Shown here piece after piece: positions 54,441 through 64,000 of a DNA stretch of 64,000 nt. Position numbers and translations under genes: made by a program. Numbering within the stretch: the first letter of the stretch is position 1; each line of letters starts with the position of its first letter. Source of the DNA: Piscicola geometra (Eukaryota > Annelida > Clitellata > Hirudinida > Piscicolidae). The notes below the pieces were generated by a model. That model was not told where the DNA came from. It made no database searches and saw only the letters and a program-made list of their open reading frames with translations. The stretch lies in contig OX030967.1 of NCBI GenBank assembly GCA_943735955.1, positions 7,268,259 through 7,332,258 of the forward strand. Direction: 5' to 3'.

Positions 54441-56254
54441 ATAAGAGTCTGGTTTGAAGGTTAGGTCTGAAAAATGGAGTTAGGTTCTTGAAAAGATAAA
54501 ATTTGAAGAACTTATAAAAGATTTGCGTTGAAAGTTTTGATTCAAATCTGAAATACTAAACTGAAGATGTAATTGTAAGTGTAATCGTAATGTTCATGTA
54601 ATGTTAGGTAATGTAAGGAGGCGTTTGCTACACTTGATTGGAATATGGCGAAGCGTCATTTGAGATTACAGTGCTGTAAGCGTTACAATTTTACCGGCAT
54701 TTACATATTTTAGATGATTTTGAAGTATCTTGAAAGTTATTTTGAAAGGTTTCAATTTTATTTTCATACTGTCTTGGAGAATTGGTTAATAAGGATTGAT
54801 AGCTTACTGTTGGATAGGTGAGGATTTGATAGATAAATAGCTTAACTTTATAAGATATAAAATATATTGGTGAAAAGATCTAATTCATAATTATAAACGC
54901 ATCGAAATAAGGAATAACAAATATTATTGTTTCGCGCTTTAAAAATAACAAAAACGTGCAAAAAGAGTTTTGCAGACTTGAAATGGATAAAAACAAAAGT
55001 TCAGAAAAAGAAGGCATGAAAGTTGGGAAAAATGAATTGGGAAAATAAATCCAATTTGGTTAGCTATGACACTGGTATTTTTTTTTTCACTATCGAAAAA
55101 GATGCGTTTTTTATTTAAAAATATGCAGGATTCTATGTAGGCTAACTCACTAGAAAGAAGATTCTATTATAAGCTTTCATTCGCAAAAAAACTTATACTA
55201 TTGTTTTTTCAACATTATCATTTTTATTATCTGATTGATTATAGTTATTATTAACTTTATTATATATAATTATATATTTTTTTTAAATATCAAAATCTGT
55301 CTTTTAATCTAACTTTATATAAGAGTCCTTGATAAAACAAAACAAAAATCGGTAGTTTATTATTTTTCTTTATTTTGATATTTTTAATTTGATCAATAAA
55401 TTTAATTTTATCAAAATGGTTTGTTGATTTTTTGGTTTCATTTAAAATTCTTTTTATTTATTAAAACTCTATGTTTATCATATTACATTTTAAGTTGACA
55501 TACTTTTACGTTTTTTAAAAATTAATCCAATAAAAATCATTTTGATCTTTGTTAATTTTAAAAACAAAAATTACTATTGCTGATAAAAATGGATTGGCCT
55601 TAATTGAGTTAATAGGTGGATGAATTAGTGGATAGATGGATGAATGAGTGGATAGATGAATGAATGAATGATTTCATAGGTAAAAGAATAAAAAGTTTAA
55701 TGGATGGATAATAGATAGATAAACTAACGGATAAACAGATGAATGTTTTGGTTAAAAAAGTTATTATAAATATTCAAAAAGAATATAAATTGTTAAAAGT
55801 ATAAAAATATACTTATTAATACTCAAGCATAAATTATTCATAATTATAAGAAATAAATTAAGCATTGAAATGCAAGATTTTGTTTTATCCCTGAGACCTT
55901 ATTTCGTGTTGAGGTACTACTACACGATCTATTGTCTCTGGAAAAAAACGGAACAAGAATAAACGTCTGTTAATTAAACAATAATGTTAAACATCATTAA
56001 ATAGCAATGTTAAATATTATAAAATAATAATTTTAAATACTATTAATAAAATTAAGAATGCATAAACTTCAAGAAATTTAATATGTCAAATTAAGATTCG
56101 AAGTTTCGTGCGACAACCTTGAATTATTATTCATTAATTTTTAAGCACTTAACACACTTAGCAATAATGAAAAGTCTTATTATAAATTGTTTATATATTT
56201 TATTTTATTAACTTATTAATGCATTTTAATCAAGTATGATGTGTTTTTTTATAA
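54441..56254. other. AT-rich DNA without recognisable genes
   Basis: The stretch is mostly AT-rich with no ORF above 60 codons. A degenerate GGATGAAT/GATAGATG repeat lies at about 55616-55745. I see nothing else identifiable. Confidence 0.6.
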
Positions 56255-56491
56255 ATGAAAAATTGGTTTCAGGAAAGGCGTGCAGTTGAAATGTGTCGAA
56301 TCTATGATTTTGAGGCAGGTGGAAAAATGGAGCTGGATGGCTGGTGGTGGATGAGTTTGAGATTTTGCAACGTTTGCACTAGACCACCCAATTCAAGCCA
56401 TTTAAAAAATCTTATGTATGACGAGCAGTTTTTTATTGCCGAAAAATTTGTAGATGAGTGTCAAAATATTCTGAAAAAAGAGCTATTGTGA
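56255..56491 (+). other. Unidentified small ORF (78 codons), possible exon or decayed gene
   Basis: This ORF has ordinary amino-acid composition, unlike the repeat-driven ORFs around it, with Trp, Cys and charged residues (for example LDGWWWMSLRFCNVC). A splice-acceptor-like ttggtttcag ends at 56273. About 90 bases after the stop a second coding-like stretch starts after atcaccacag at 56572 (RRLNKRDFDAVIVKW). I do not recognise the protein. It may be a piece of an old transposase, a small gene, or chance. Confidence 0.25.
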
Positions 56492-56713
56492 TTGAATGGC
56501 AATGGAGGTTGGTTGATGGTAATGAAATTGTATTTTAAAACTGGCTGTATCACCACTGTTTTAATCACCACAGAATCTTGGTTGCAGAAGACTCAACAAG
56601 CGAGATTTCGATGCTGTCATTGTAAAATGGGCGTGAGAAGCTGATGATCAAGAAAAAGATAGAAAATTATTGAAATTATTTTCGAATGCTCTAACAGTTT
56701 TCAAGACAACGGG

Positions 56714-56792
56714 AGACTGACTGACTGACTGACTGACTGACTGACTGACTGACTGACTGACTGACTGACTGACTGACTGACTGACTGACTGA
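56714..56792. repeat. (GACT)n tetranucleotide microsatellite
   Basis: A perfect GACT/CTGA repeat of about 19 units in gene-poor DNA. The minus-strand Ser-Val-Gln ORF is produced by the repeat. Confidence 0.97.
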
Positions 56793-57885
56793 TGGACACA
56801 CAGATCTTTAAAAGTGGATTGGTGATAATACATGCCTATCACTTGAGAAGATGAGAAGACAGAAGAAAGAATGACGGGGTAGACTAGAGTTGAAAAGGAT
56901 GAAATTCTTTGTTTATTAATTTGTATTGATAAATAAAAGATAAAATTCTATTTTGTTAAACATTAATAAATATAACATGAATATCAATTAAAATCTGTAA
57001 AACGATCTCTGAGCGAAAATATAGTTAACTCGTCTGCGATTGTAACTGATTTAAATGTAGGGATGGGTGGGCAGATAAATTAATATTAAAATAATAATTT
57101 AATATTTATTTATATATATAAACCTAATAAAAAAAATAAACTGTTGAAATATTTTTACAAATTAAATGAATAATAATCAGAAAAAGTGATCAAATATTAT
57201 TCCAAAAGTATTGTGGAGAATAGAGTAAATGTGCGAAATAGTAACACACTTGAATTGGAATTAAATTTATCAATTTGAATTGTTTTTGTTCAAAATAGTT
57301 GAAAAAATATAATTATACAAGTTAAAACACTGTTTCACAAAGAATTATATTTTGCTAAATAATTAAGCTGTCTCCAGCGAATTGAAAATATTTTTAATTA
57401 CACATTTTAAAACGTTTTAATCGGCATGAAATAAATGTTTTTGTTTGTTATATATAAAAACTAAAGGTGAATAAAATATTTTAAAAGATTGAAATTTGGA
57501 TAAAAACGTGAAATTTCGGCGAAAATGGTTTGTGTGGATGAAGTCGTAAAAAGACTCAATGTTTTAAGTTGAATTTAGACAAAACTTGAAAGAGTTAAAA
57601 AAGCGAAGGCATTTGGGAAGTCTTCATGTTTTCAATGCAGCAATATAGTTTCCAGTCGTATTATTTTAAAGTTGGTTACAAAAATTTGAATAGAAATGCA
57701 TGTTCGTATTAGTTGTTTTGGGGTTTCAAAAAATCTGAGATGTGCTAACTTAAACAATTTTGTGTAGAAAGCATGCACACTTTGAGTGTTTTCGAAACTT
57801 TTTTTACAGAATTTTATTGAGTATAACTTATAATTTTTAAATAACTTTCTTCAGTAAAAACTATCTTTATTTATTTCCTGATAAG
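56793..57885. other. AT-rich DNA without recognisable genes
   Basis: No ORF, RNA gene or repeat structure that I can identify. It is flanked by the GACT microsatellite and the hAT-like element. Confidence 0.6.
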
Positions 57886-58237
57886 CATGGACGGCGATCC
57901 TGGGGGGGGGGGGGTCTTGGGGCCCTAATTCCCCCACTTTTTTGTAGTGAGGGGGTCCGCCATAATGTGGACCTCTCCACTTCTATCAATAAAAACATTT
58001 TAAAACTTTTGTTTTGATGCAAGCATAATCCTCAACCATGGCATAAAACAGAATGTTTACATATTATTACATTGTGAATATGTGTAGTTATAGTGATAGC
58101 TGTCTAAAAAAACTTTTATTTCCCTATTTAAATATCCGTATCAAAACAAAAGTTACAAAATGATTTTTTAAGTGGGGGACTCTTTTTAAGTCTGGAGTCC
58201 AGGACACCCCAAGATTTGCAGCAGATCGCCAACCCTG
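57886..58237. mobile_element. hAT-like non-autonomous MITE with 8-bp target duplication
   Basis: The left end CATGGACGGCGATC and the reverse complement of the right end CAGGGTTGGCGATC are imperfect terminal inverted repeats starting with CA, as is usual for hAT elements. Similarity continues inwards (TCTTGGGG, TCCCCCACTT) and reappears near the centre (CTTTTGTTTTGAT on the left with its complement on the right), so most of the 352 bp is a decayed palindrome. Flanks are CTGATAAG (57878-57885) and CTGATAAC (58238-58245), an 8-bp duplication with one mismatch that fits the hAT pattern nTnnnnAn. It contains no transposase. Confidence 0.75.
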
Positions 58238-58518
58238 CTGATAACTAAATTTAAAGATTTGCTTCCAGTTTCTGGCTTCTCGCTTGATATTTCTTCAACT
58301 TGAGAAACATTTAATTATAGATTATTTTAAGACGAATATAATTATGTATAATTCATTATTATACGTAATTTCTTCAGTTAGGCGAATTTATATGCAAAAA
58401 CTACGTTTTATTACAGTTTTAACCCAAGAATTGCCAAGACATGACATTCTGAATACAAAAGACAAAAAATGAGATTTTTTATAAAAAATAGAAGAAAACT
58501 AAGAAAATTGAAATATTA

Positions 58519-58524
58519 TTTATT
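58519..58524 (-). terminator. Candidate polyadenylation signal of the stefin gene
   Basis: TTTATT on the plus strand is AATAAA on the minus strand, 132 bases after the stefin stop codon. Confidence 0.45.
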
Positions 58525-58655
58525 TTAATCGAAAATGATCAAGATCAATTGAATGGATAAACAAGCAATAGTTGCATTTAATCTCAACAATTTTGGAATA
58601 ATTCTCCACCACCACCTTTCTCACCTCACCCAACTTTTCCACCCACTACACACCC

Positions 58656-59320
58656 TCACTCAAAGTACTCAATGGTATCACATAGTTTCATGCCCTCCTT
58701 CACCCCGACAAACTCTGGCTTGTCCCCATACACTGGCAGTGGTTCGTAGACTTTCAGGTGGATGTACTCATCTCCCCCAACATGCACCTCGATGTGTGGT
58801 GAAATTTGAAGTTTTAAAAATGTATTATAGGTGCTTTAAAGTGGCTTTTTATGATGATGATGGTGGTGTTTTGCAAACAGTCTTTGTGGGTTCGATTTAA
58901 CTTAAATCATTTAAGGTGGTTTTTTCAGTCTGATTATGAAGGTGGTTGAGGGTGAGGGAGAAATTTGTTTTTAATGAATTCTTAGACCTACTTTGATGAT
59001 GTAGTTGGTGCCATTGACAACTTGACTGCGGTACTGGACAACCTCCCATTCTGCTACATTTCTTCCCAACTTTTCCTCAACAAACTTCTTCAGCTAAATG
59101 TGAAATAAAATATTTTATAATGTTTGAAATATAAACTTGAATATTTTCCTATTAAATAATTAAATTAATATTTTTATACAATTAATAGCTCTTTTCATTT
59201 ACTTTATTTTAGTAGTTTCCTTATGAAGCAAGAAAAAACCTGATTTGCGATCAGTTTAACTGGCTCAGTGGCCTCTTTGGGACCAGAATATCCTCCAAGC
59301 ATTGGTGATTCCAAAGGCAT
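58656..59320 (-). CDS. CSTB: Cystatin B / stefin, intracellular cysteine-protease inhibitor
   Basis: Three minus-strand exons (59320-59240, 59093-58992, 58787-58656) join in phase to 104 residues, close to the 98 of vertebrate stefins. Stefins are cytosolic or nuclear tight-binding inhibitors of papain-like proteases such as cathepsins B, H and L. All three elements of the inhibitory wedge are present: an N-terminal Gly pair in MLGG, the QVVNG loop (QxVxG) inside YRSQVVNGTNYIIKV, and a second hairpin at EPLPVYG. There is no signal peptide and there are no disulphide cysteines, as expected for stefins. A splice-acceptor-like ttctgattcag lies just before the ATG, so a 5' UTR intron is possible. 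The two introns are short and have no repeats, unlike those of the plus-strand genes. Confidence 0.95.
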
Positions 59321-59947
59321 TTTCTGAATCAGAAAGTAAATACTTTTTGAATAAATGAACTGAAATAATAATAATAAAAATATGGAATAAATTAAATCAT
59401 CTAACTATTTTAAAAAAAATTCAAAACAAGTATTTAACTAAAATGATTTAAGTTAAATCAGTACCAAACAGGTTTGATAGGTTTCTTTAAAGATACTGCA
59501 GAAGAAAAGGCTTAGAACAAAACGGTTTTTGGAACACATTTAATATGCTCAGCTTTTATACTATAAAATTTATAGATCTCATTGCAGATGTTAAGCCGGT
59601 TACAAGTCATCTGACTTAATGCATGATTCAATTACGCTTCATATGATTTAAAAGTTCGATGATTCATTAAACAAATATATTTTAGAAACAAATTATTTAC
59701 ACATTGGAAAAAATCATTTAAATTATATTTTAATGATTAAAAGTTTTTAATTTATAAAATAAAATTGAGGACACCTGTTTGAACTATCTGCAGTTGTTAG
59801 TCTTTATCTTTTCTGCTAATGGTGGCTAATCTGGTTCCAAATTCTTGGACTGTTCGTCTGTTTTAGACTAAAAACACACTCAAAAAGTTTCTATAAATTT
59901 TTATTTAATTCTTAAAACATAATTATTTTTTTACAAATCGTTTTAAA
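59321..59947. promoter_or_regulatory. Shared divergent spacer between the stefin and cytochrome b5 start codons
   Basis: The two start codons point away from each other across 627 bases of AT-rich DNA. Both promoters must lie here, unless untranslated exons extend further. I see no convincing TATA box or other named element. Confidence 0.45.
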
Positions 59948-60887
59948 ATGGCTGAGCATCACGAAATTTACCGACTTTCTGACGTAAAATCTCACACGTC
60001 GAGAGATTCCTGCTGGTTCATCATCCACAACGAAGTCTATGACGTCACCAAGTTTCTGGAAGAGCATCCTGGAGGAGAGGAGGTGTTGCTCGAACAAGCG
60101 GGTGAGTGGTGCTTGGAGGCTTGTAGTTAGGAACGGATGGTTTGTTCTTAAAAAAATCTTTTTTGAACAATTAGATTTATTTTGATGAAATGGCATTTTA
60201 TATTTATTTTATTTAATTCATTAAACTTTAAAAATAATTTTAATCATTTTTAAAGCATATCTTCATCAGGTTCCTATGCCTCAGAAGCTTTTGAGGACGT
60301 TGGTCACTCGGCAGACGCCAAGGAGATCATGAAGCAGTACAAAATAGGAGTTCTACACGAGGACGACTGTGAAAAAAGCATTATTGGAAAGGTGGTGGAA
60401 GGGGGAAGGGTGGGAGAAGTGGTAGTAGTATAGGAATGAATGGTGGTTCAGAAGTGCAGTGATGATCATTATAAAGACCATATTAAACTTTTATTCTGTA
60501 GAGATTTGAAAGTAAAACCTAATTATTCTAAATATCAATTAAGCTAATTAACCAACCTCAATTAACACCCTCCAGTCTTCATTCTCTTCTGGAGACAACA
60601 CTGTTTCGTGAGAACCAATATGACCAATTTAACAATTATCTACTACTATTATCACTATTACTACTATTATTATTATTAACATTACTAATACTATTATTTC
60701 TATTATTAATACTACTAATTCTATTAATAATAATAATGATGATAAGCCATAGATTAAAAGTCATAACAATGATAAAAATACAATTCTTATATTGTTTTTC
60801 CCTCTCGAAAGGTCCCTGTCCTCCTGGTTCGTGCCCCTAGGCATCGTCTTGGCCATTGGAATCGCCTATCGCTTCATCTTCTCGTGA
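59948..60887 (+). CDS. CYB5: Cytochrome b5, tail-anchored
   Basis: Four exons (59948-60101, 60270-60391, 60576-60607, 60812-60887) join in phase to 127 residues. Cytochrome b5 carries electrons from NADH-cytochrome b5 reductase or P450 reductase to desaturases, hydroxylases and P450s on the ER or outer mitochondrial membrane. The haem pocket is complete: [22 protein letters not shown] supplies the first His ligand (HPGG), and [12 protein letters not shown] supplies the second (VGHS). A Ser-rich linker, partly from the 32-bp third exon, leads to a single C-terminal membrane anchor [19 protein letters not shown]. The start ATG follows gttttaaa and begins [13 protein letters not shown], typical of the family. 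Confidence 0.96.
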
Positions 60888-62545
60888 ATATTCAACACCT
60901 CATACTTATTCATCAATATCATTAATCAGGCTCATTCATTATTATATATTCGAATATATATATTTTAATATATTCTAAGACAATTCCATCTTCATCATAT
61001 TAGGCATTTTTATTATTAAATATATGATTTAATGGTAGTTCAAAAATTTTCAGCCTATTATTATTTTTCATTCTTGTTATTAAATCTCAGGCATTTAAAA
61101 TACATATTGATAACGTATCAATTAAATTGGCTGATGATTACCATCATCATGACGTCACTGGACGAATTTCTGTAGCGCTTAGTACAAGAATTTAGAAAAT
61201 TATTAGAAGAATTTGTAAACTTCGTTTTGAATGGTAGATAAACCCATGACAAAAATACTTGTGTAAATTCTCAAATTCAATTGAATTTTGATACTTGTAT
61301 CAGTTTCACATAAAAAAATGAATTCAAATCTTTTGGATTCCCTTTCTTCGAAAATACCTTGAAAAAAACTTTTTATGACTTGAAAATACAAAACCAAGTG
61401 AGATCAAAGACTTATTTTTTACCAAATTAAGTATTCTTACAAGCTACATGAATAAACTTTTAATTAATAATCAAAGTTTTTTTCTGTTTTCTTGAGTATT
61501 TAAAAATAGTTTTAAATTTAACAAATAAAATTTGAAAATTTCATTGAATTTTCACAATCCTTAATTTGAAATAGTTTGTCGTTTAGTCTTACTTTCTAAT
61601 TTATGATTAGCGGAAGCGGACCTTACTGTTCAGTATTCTCTTGAGAAGTTTTGCAGCGATTTCTTGGTAAGAAATACAAAGTAAGAGAACTCAAATTAGA
61701 TTTATCTCTTATTATTTATAATTTGTAAAAATTGAAAATAATAATTTTTTCATAAATATTCATTTCTCTGAGCACTTCAGCATATCCTTGTCCAAAGCAT
61801 ATCAAAATACATTTAAATAATTTATTTAAATAAATTCATATCAATAAGCACACAAAAATCTAACTACTTCTACCATAAAAAGGATATATGTATGCAAAAT
61901 TAAGTATTTGGTTTATAGATTTGATTTAGTTTTCTGTATAATAAAATGGGCAGGTATGCTCAGATACAGCATCATCAAAAACTATTATATTATTTAAAAT
62001 TAACTTTTCAATAGATGTCTTAACCAATGAGACCTTGAAGACTTGTATGCCTTCATGGCTCTCCAAGTTAAATTCATGCAAATGAAATTATTTTTCACAC
62101 TCAAAGTTATGCAAAACATTCCAAATAAGTGCATTTAGAAACCCTCTATGGGATTTTTCATGCACGCAAACAATTTTTTAGATGTAAAAATTAAAATGTT
62201 TATAATTTCTCAAGTCCTTGTTTAGTCAGCCCACTTCTAAGAACATCCTATGATGCAATTGATATTAGTTTGTATGTGAAAGGTTAATGTTTTATATACA
62301 TATGTATGTAATTGCATACTATTATTTCATTAAGTTTTATTCAAATTATCAAGCAGCAGTCTTAAAAGATGAATGGGCCATTTATTTTTAGTTTCTTTTT
62401 TCATCTTATTAATTCTTTTAAAATCATTTTCTCCATTATACAGGTAAAAATGTAAATGTAAATTCAGGGTATTTAGACATCAGTTAGTTATCTTTTTAAT
62501 ACAGAAAATCTAGGACATGTCACATGCTGTCATGCATTTAGCAGA
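60888..62545. other. Cytochrome b5 3' region and AT-rich DNA
   Basis: AATAAA at 61451-61456 is one possible polyadenylation signal, though it is 560 bases from the stop. The rest is AT-rich with no coding-like ORF. Confidence 0.5.
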
Positions 62546-62656
62546 TCACAACCAAACATACACACACACGCACACACACACAAACACACACATAAACACA
62601 CACACACATACACACCCACATACACACAAACAAACGTACACACACACACACTCAAA
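62546..62656. repeat. Degenerate (CA)n tract
   Basis: A broken ACAC/ACAT/ACGC repeat of about 100 bases. The short Thr/His ORF over it is an artefact. Confidence 0.9.
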
Positions 62657-63945
62657 CTGTAGCCAAAACAGGGGGAGGTTTCAGTCAAATATAGTCTCAT
62701 GAGTCATTTTGTATAATCACCATCAGCAGCACCACTGTCATCTATATAATACAGACTTTCACAACATCATAATCATGATTCGAAATAATAAAATAATAAT
62801 AATGTATAAAACTTGTGTTTCCTTGTTTATTAAATCAATAACTTGTAAAAGTAAAATGTCATTATAATAAATTCTTAAATATATTCATTTTTATTGTTTC
62901 TAAAACATTTAAATTAATAATAATAACAACAACAATAATAATATATTAATTGAAAATATAATTATCATCAAAATCTCAACACTCATTTTAAATCATGTGA
63001 GACGTTTAATGGACAATTAAAATGATTTATTCAAACTTTCATCATAATCATTATCAATATTTTTGATGGTAACCATTTTTATTCATTTATATACTTATTA
63101 TCATATTTTTGTTAGAGATAATATTTTTTCTGGTATTATTATTAATTGTTAAGACTATTTATATTTGACTTTCCACCTTTTATCAGCAATACTACTATCA
63201 TCACCACCACTGCCATATTCATCAGTACCACAAATAGTCTTGGGTGATTAAGTGGATGCACTCATCTGCTTACATCTAAGTATAACAACATGATGATGAT
63301 GATGATGATGGTGATGATGGTGATGATGATGATGATAATCATCTTCATTACCATAATCATCAATATTCTGCTATAAAATGAAGAAGTTGCTAGAGAAGTT
63401 GTGCATATCACTGAATATTTTCTTTCTAATCAGTTACCAAGAATTATACATCCAGTTATTTTAAAAATCTTTCTTGAATCATTATAATTTAAATAGTCAT
63501 AAAACGATAGATATATTAATTGAATTAGCTGATGATGATGATGATGATGTTGATAGTGTGAGTGATCAAGTGTTCCTGGGCAAAAATAGTTAAAAATTGG
63601 TTGGCACATTCTCAGCCAGATCTTTTTAAAGCTTTTAAAATGGCTGAAAAAGACCATTTTTGATGTTTCTTATAACTTGAAAACTGTAAAAAATTCAATA
63701 AAATAAACTTCTAAATGATACTTTATACTACATGCTTACAAAATCGATTAATTTTGTAAAATCCGTTAAAAACTTCTGAATTAAAAACGCTGGTATTCAC
63801 AACAGGACTACATTAGCGACTGTCGGCTTTACCAGCGCGAAAGGAGACCATTGCAGAATAAAAGAATAAACGGACTTTTTCATTTGAACATCGGAAAAGA
63901 CTGAGCAAGATGCCTAAAGCAGTAATTTAGATTTGATCATGATCC
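62657..63945. other. AT-rich non-coding DNA with a (GAT)n tract
   Basis: (GATGAT)n lies at about 63291-63336 and a shorter one at about 63532-63550. Near the end, 63780-63910 is less AT-rich and precedes an ATG at 63910 (MPKA, then a possible gtaatt donor). That could be the first exon of a gene lying to the right, but the evidence is slight. Confidence 0.45.
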
Positions 63946-64000
63946 ATCCAACCATCTCCATCCATCCATCCATCCATCCATCCATCCATCCATCCATCCA
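63946..64000. repeat. (ATCC)n tract at the right edge
   Basis: A perfect ATCC tetranucleotide repeat runs out of the window. Confidence 0.97.

Noticed and set aside
53687..54442. 251-codon minus-strand ORF
   Set aside because: Its composition follows the TG/CA tracts (Thr/His and Val/Cys alternation) and no known domain is present.
58553..58900. 115-codon forward ORF
   Set aside because: It is antisense to the last stefin exon, whose minus-strand reading has all the family motifs.

Overview
The window is eukaryotic nuclear DNA from a bilaterian animal. Genes are broken into many short exons with GT-AG introns, and coding sequence resembles animal DNAH10, ZIP transporter, eIF4G, stefin and cytochrome b5. 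Very heavy simple-sequence content and AT-rich intergenic DNA suggest a lophotrochozoan. An annelid of the leech type is my best guess, but nothing in the sequence proves it. The 200-base N run shows a draft assembly.

Layout. Bases 1-30023 hold the 3' five sixths of DNAH10, an axonemal inner-arm dynein heavy chain. I could place 82 exons in phase, giving about 3,700 residues from the tail to the natural stop; the N-terminus lies upstream of the window. About 1.5 kb later comes a five-exon ZIP (SLC39) metal transporter (31577-34605). Next is eIF4G (35270-49869), about 26 coding exons with an eIF4E-binding motif, MIF4G, MA3 and W2 domains and strongly expanded low-complexity N-terminal exons. 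From about 49.9 to 58.5 kb I see no convincing gene. That stretch is AT-rich with microsatellites, an alternating TG/CA domain, an unidentified small ORF and a 352-bp hAT-like MITE. A cystatin B (stefin) gene on the minus strand (58656-59320) and a tail-anchored cytochrome b5 gene on the plus strand (59948-60887) form a divergent pair. The last 3 kb is AT-rich non-coding DNA ending in an (ATCC)n tract.

The genes do not form a pathway; they are neighbouring housekeeping or ciliary genes.

The most interesting pattern is in the introns of DNAH10 and eIF4G. Many begin with a G/GT-rich repeat (GTGG, GATG, GGATGG or G-runs) and end with its reverse complement (CCAC, CATC, CCATCC or C-runs) beside the acceptor. 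The intron ends could therefore pair in the pre-mRNA and bring the splice sites together. Other points are two probable GC-AG introns, a 20-bp perfect hairpin ending 6 nt before an acceptor, a 189-bp near-perfect inverted repeat, a tRNA-derived SINE, several mini- and microsatellites that make long false ORFs, and an unusual His-rich C-terminal tail on the ZIP protein.
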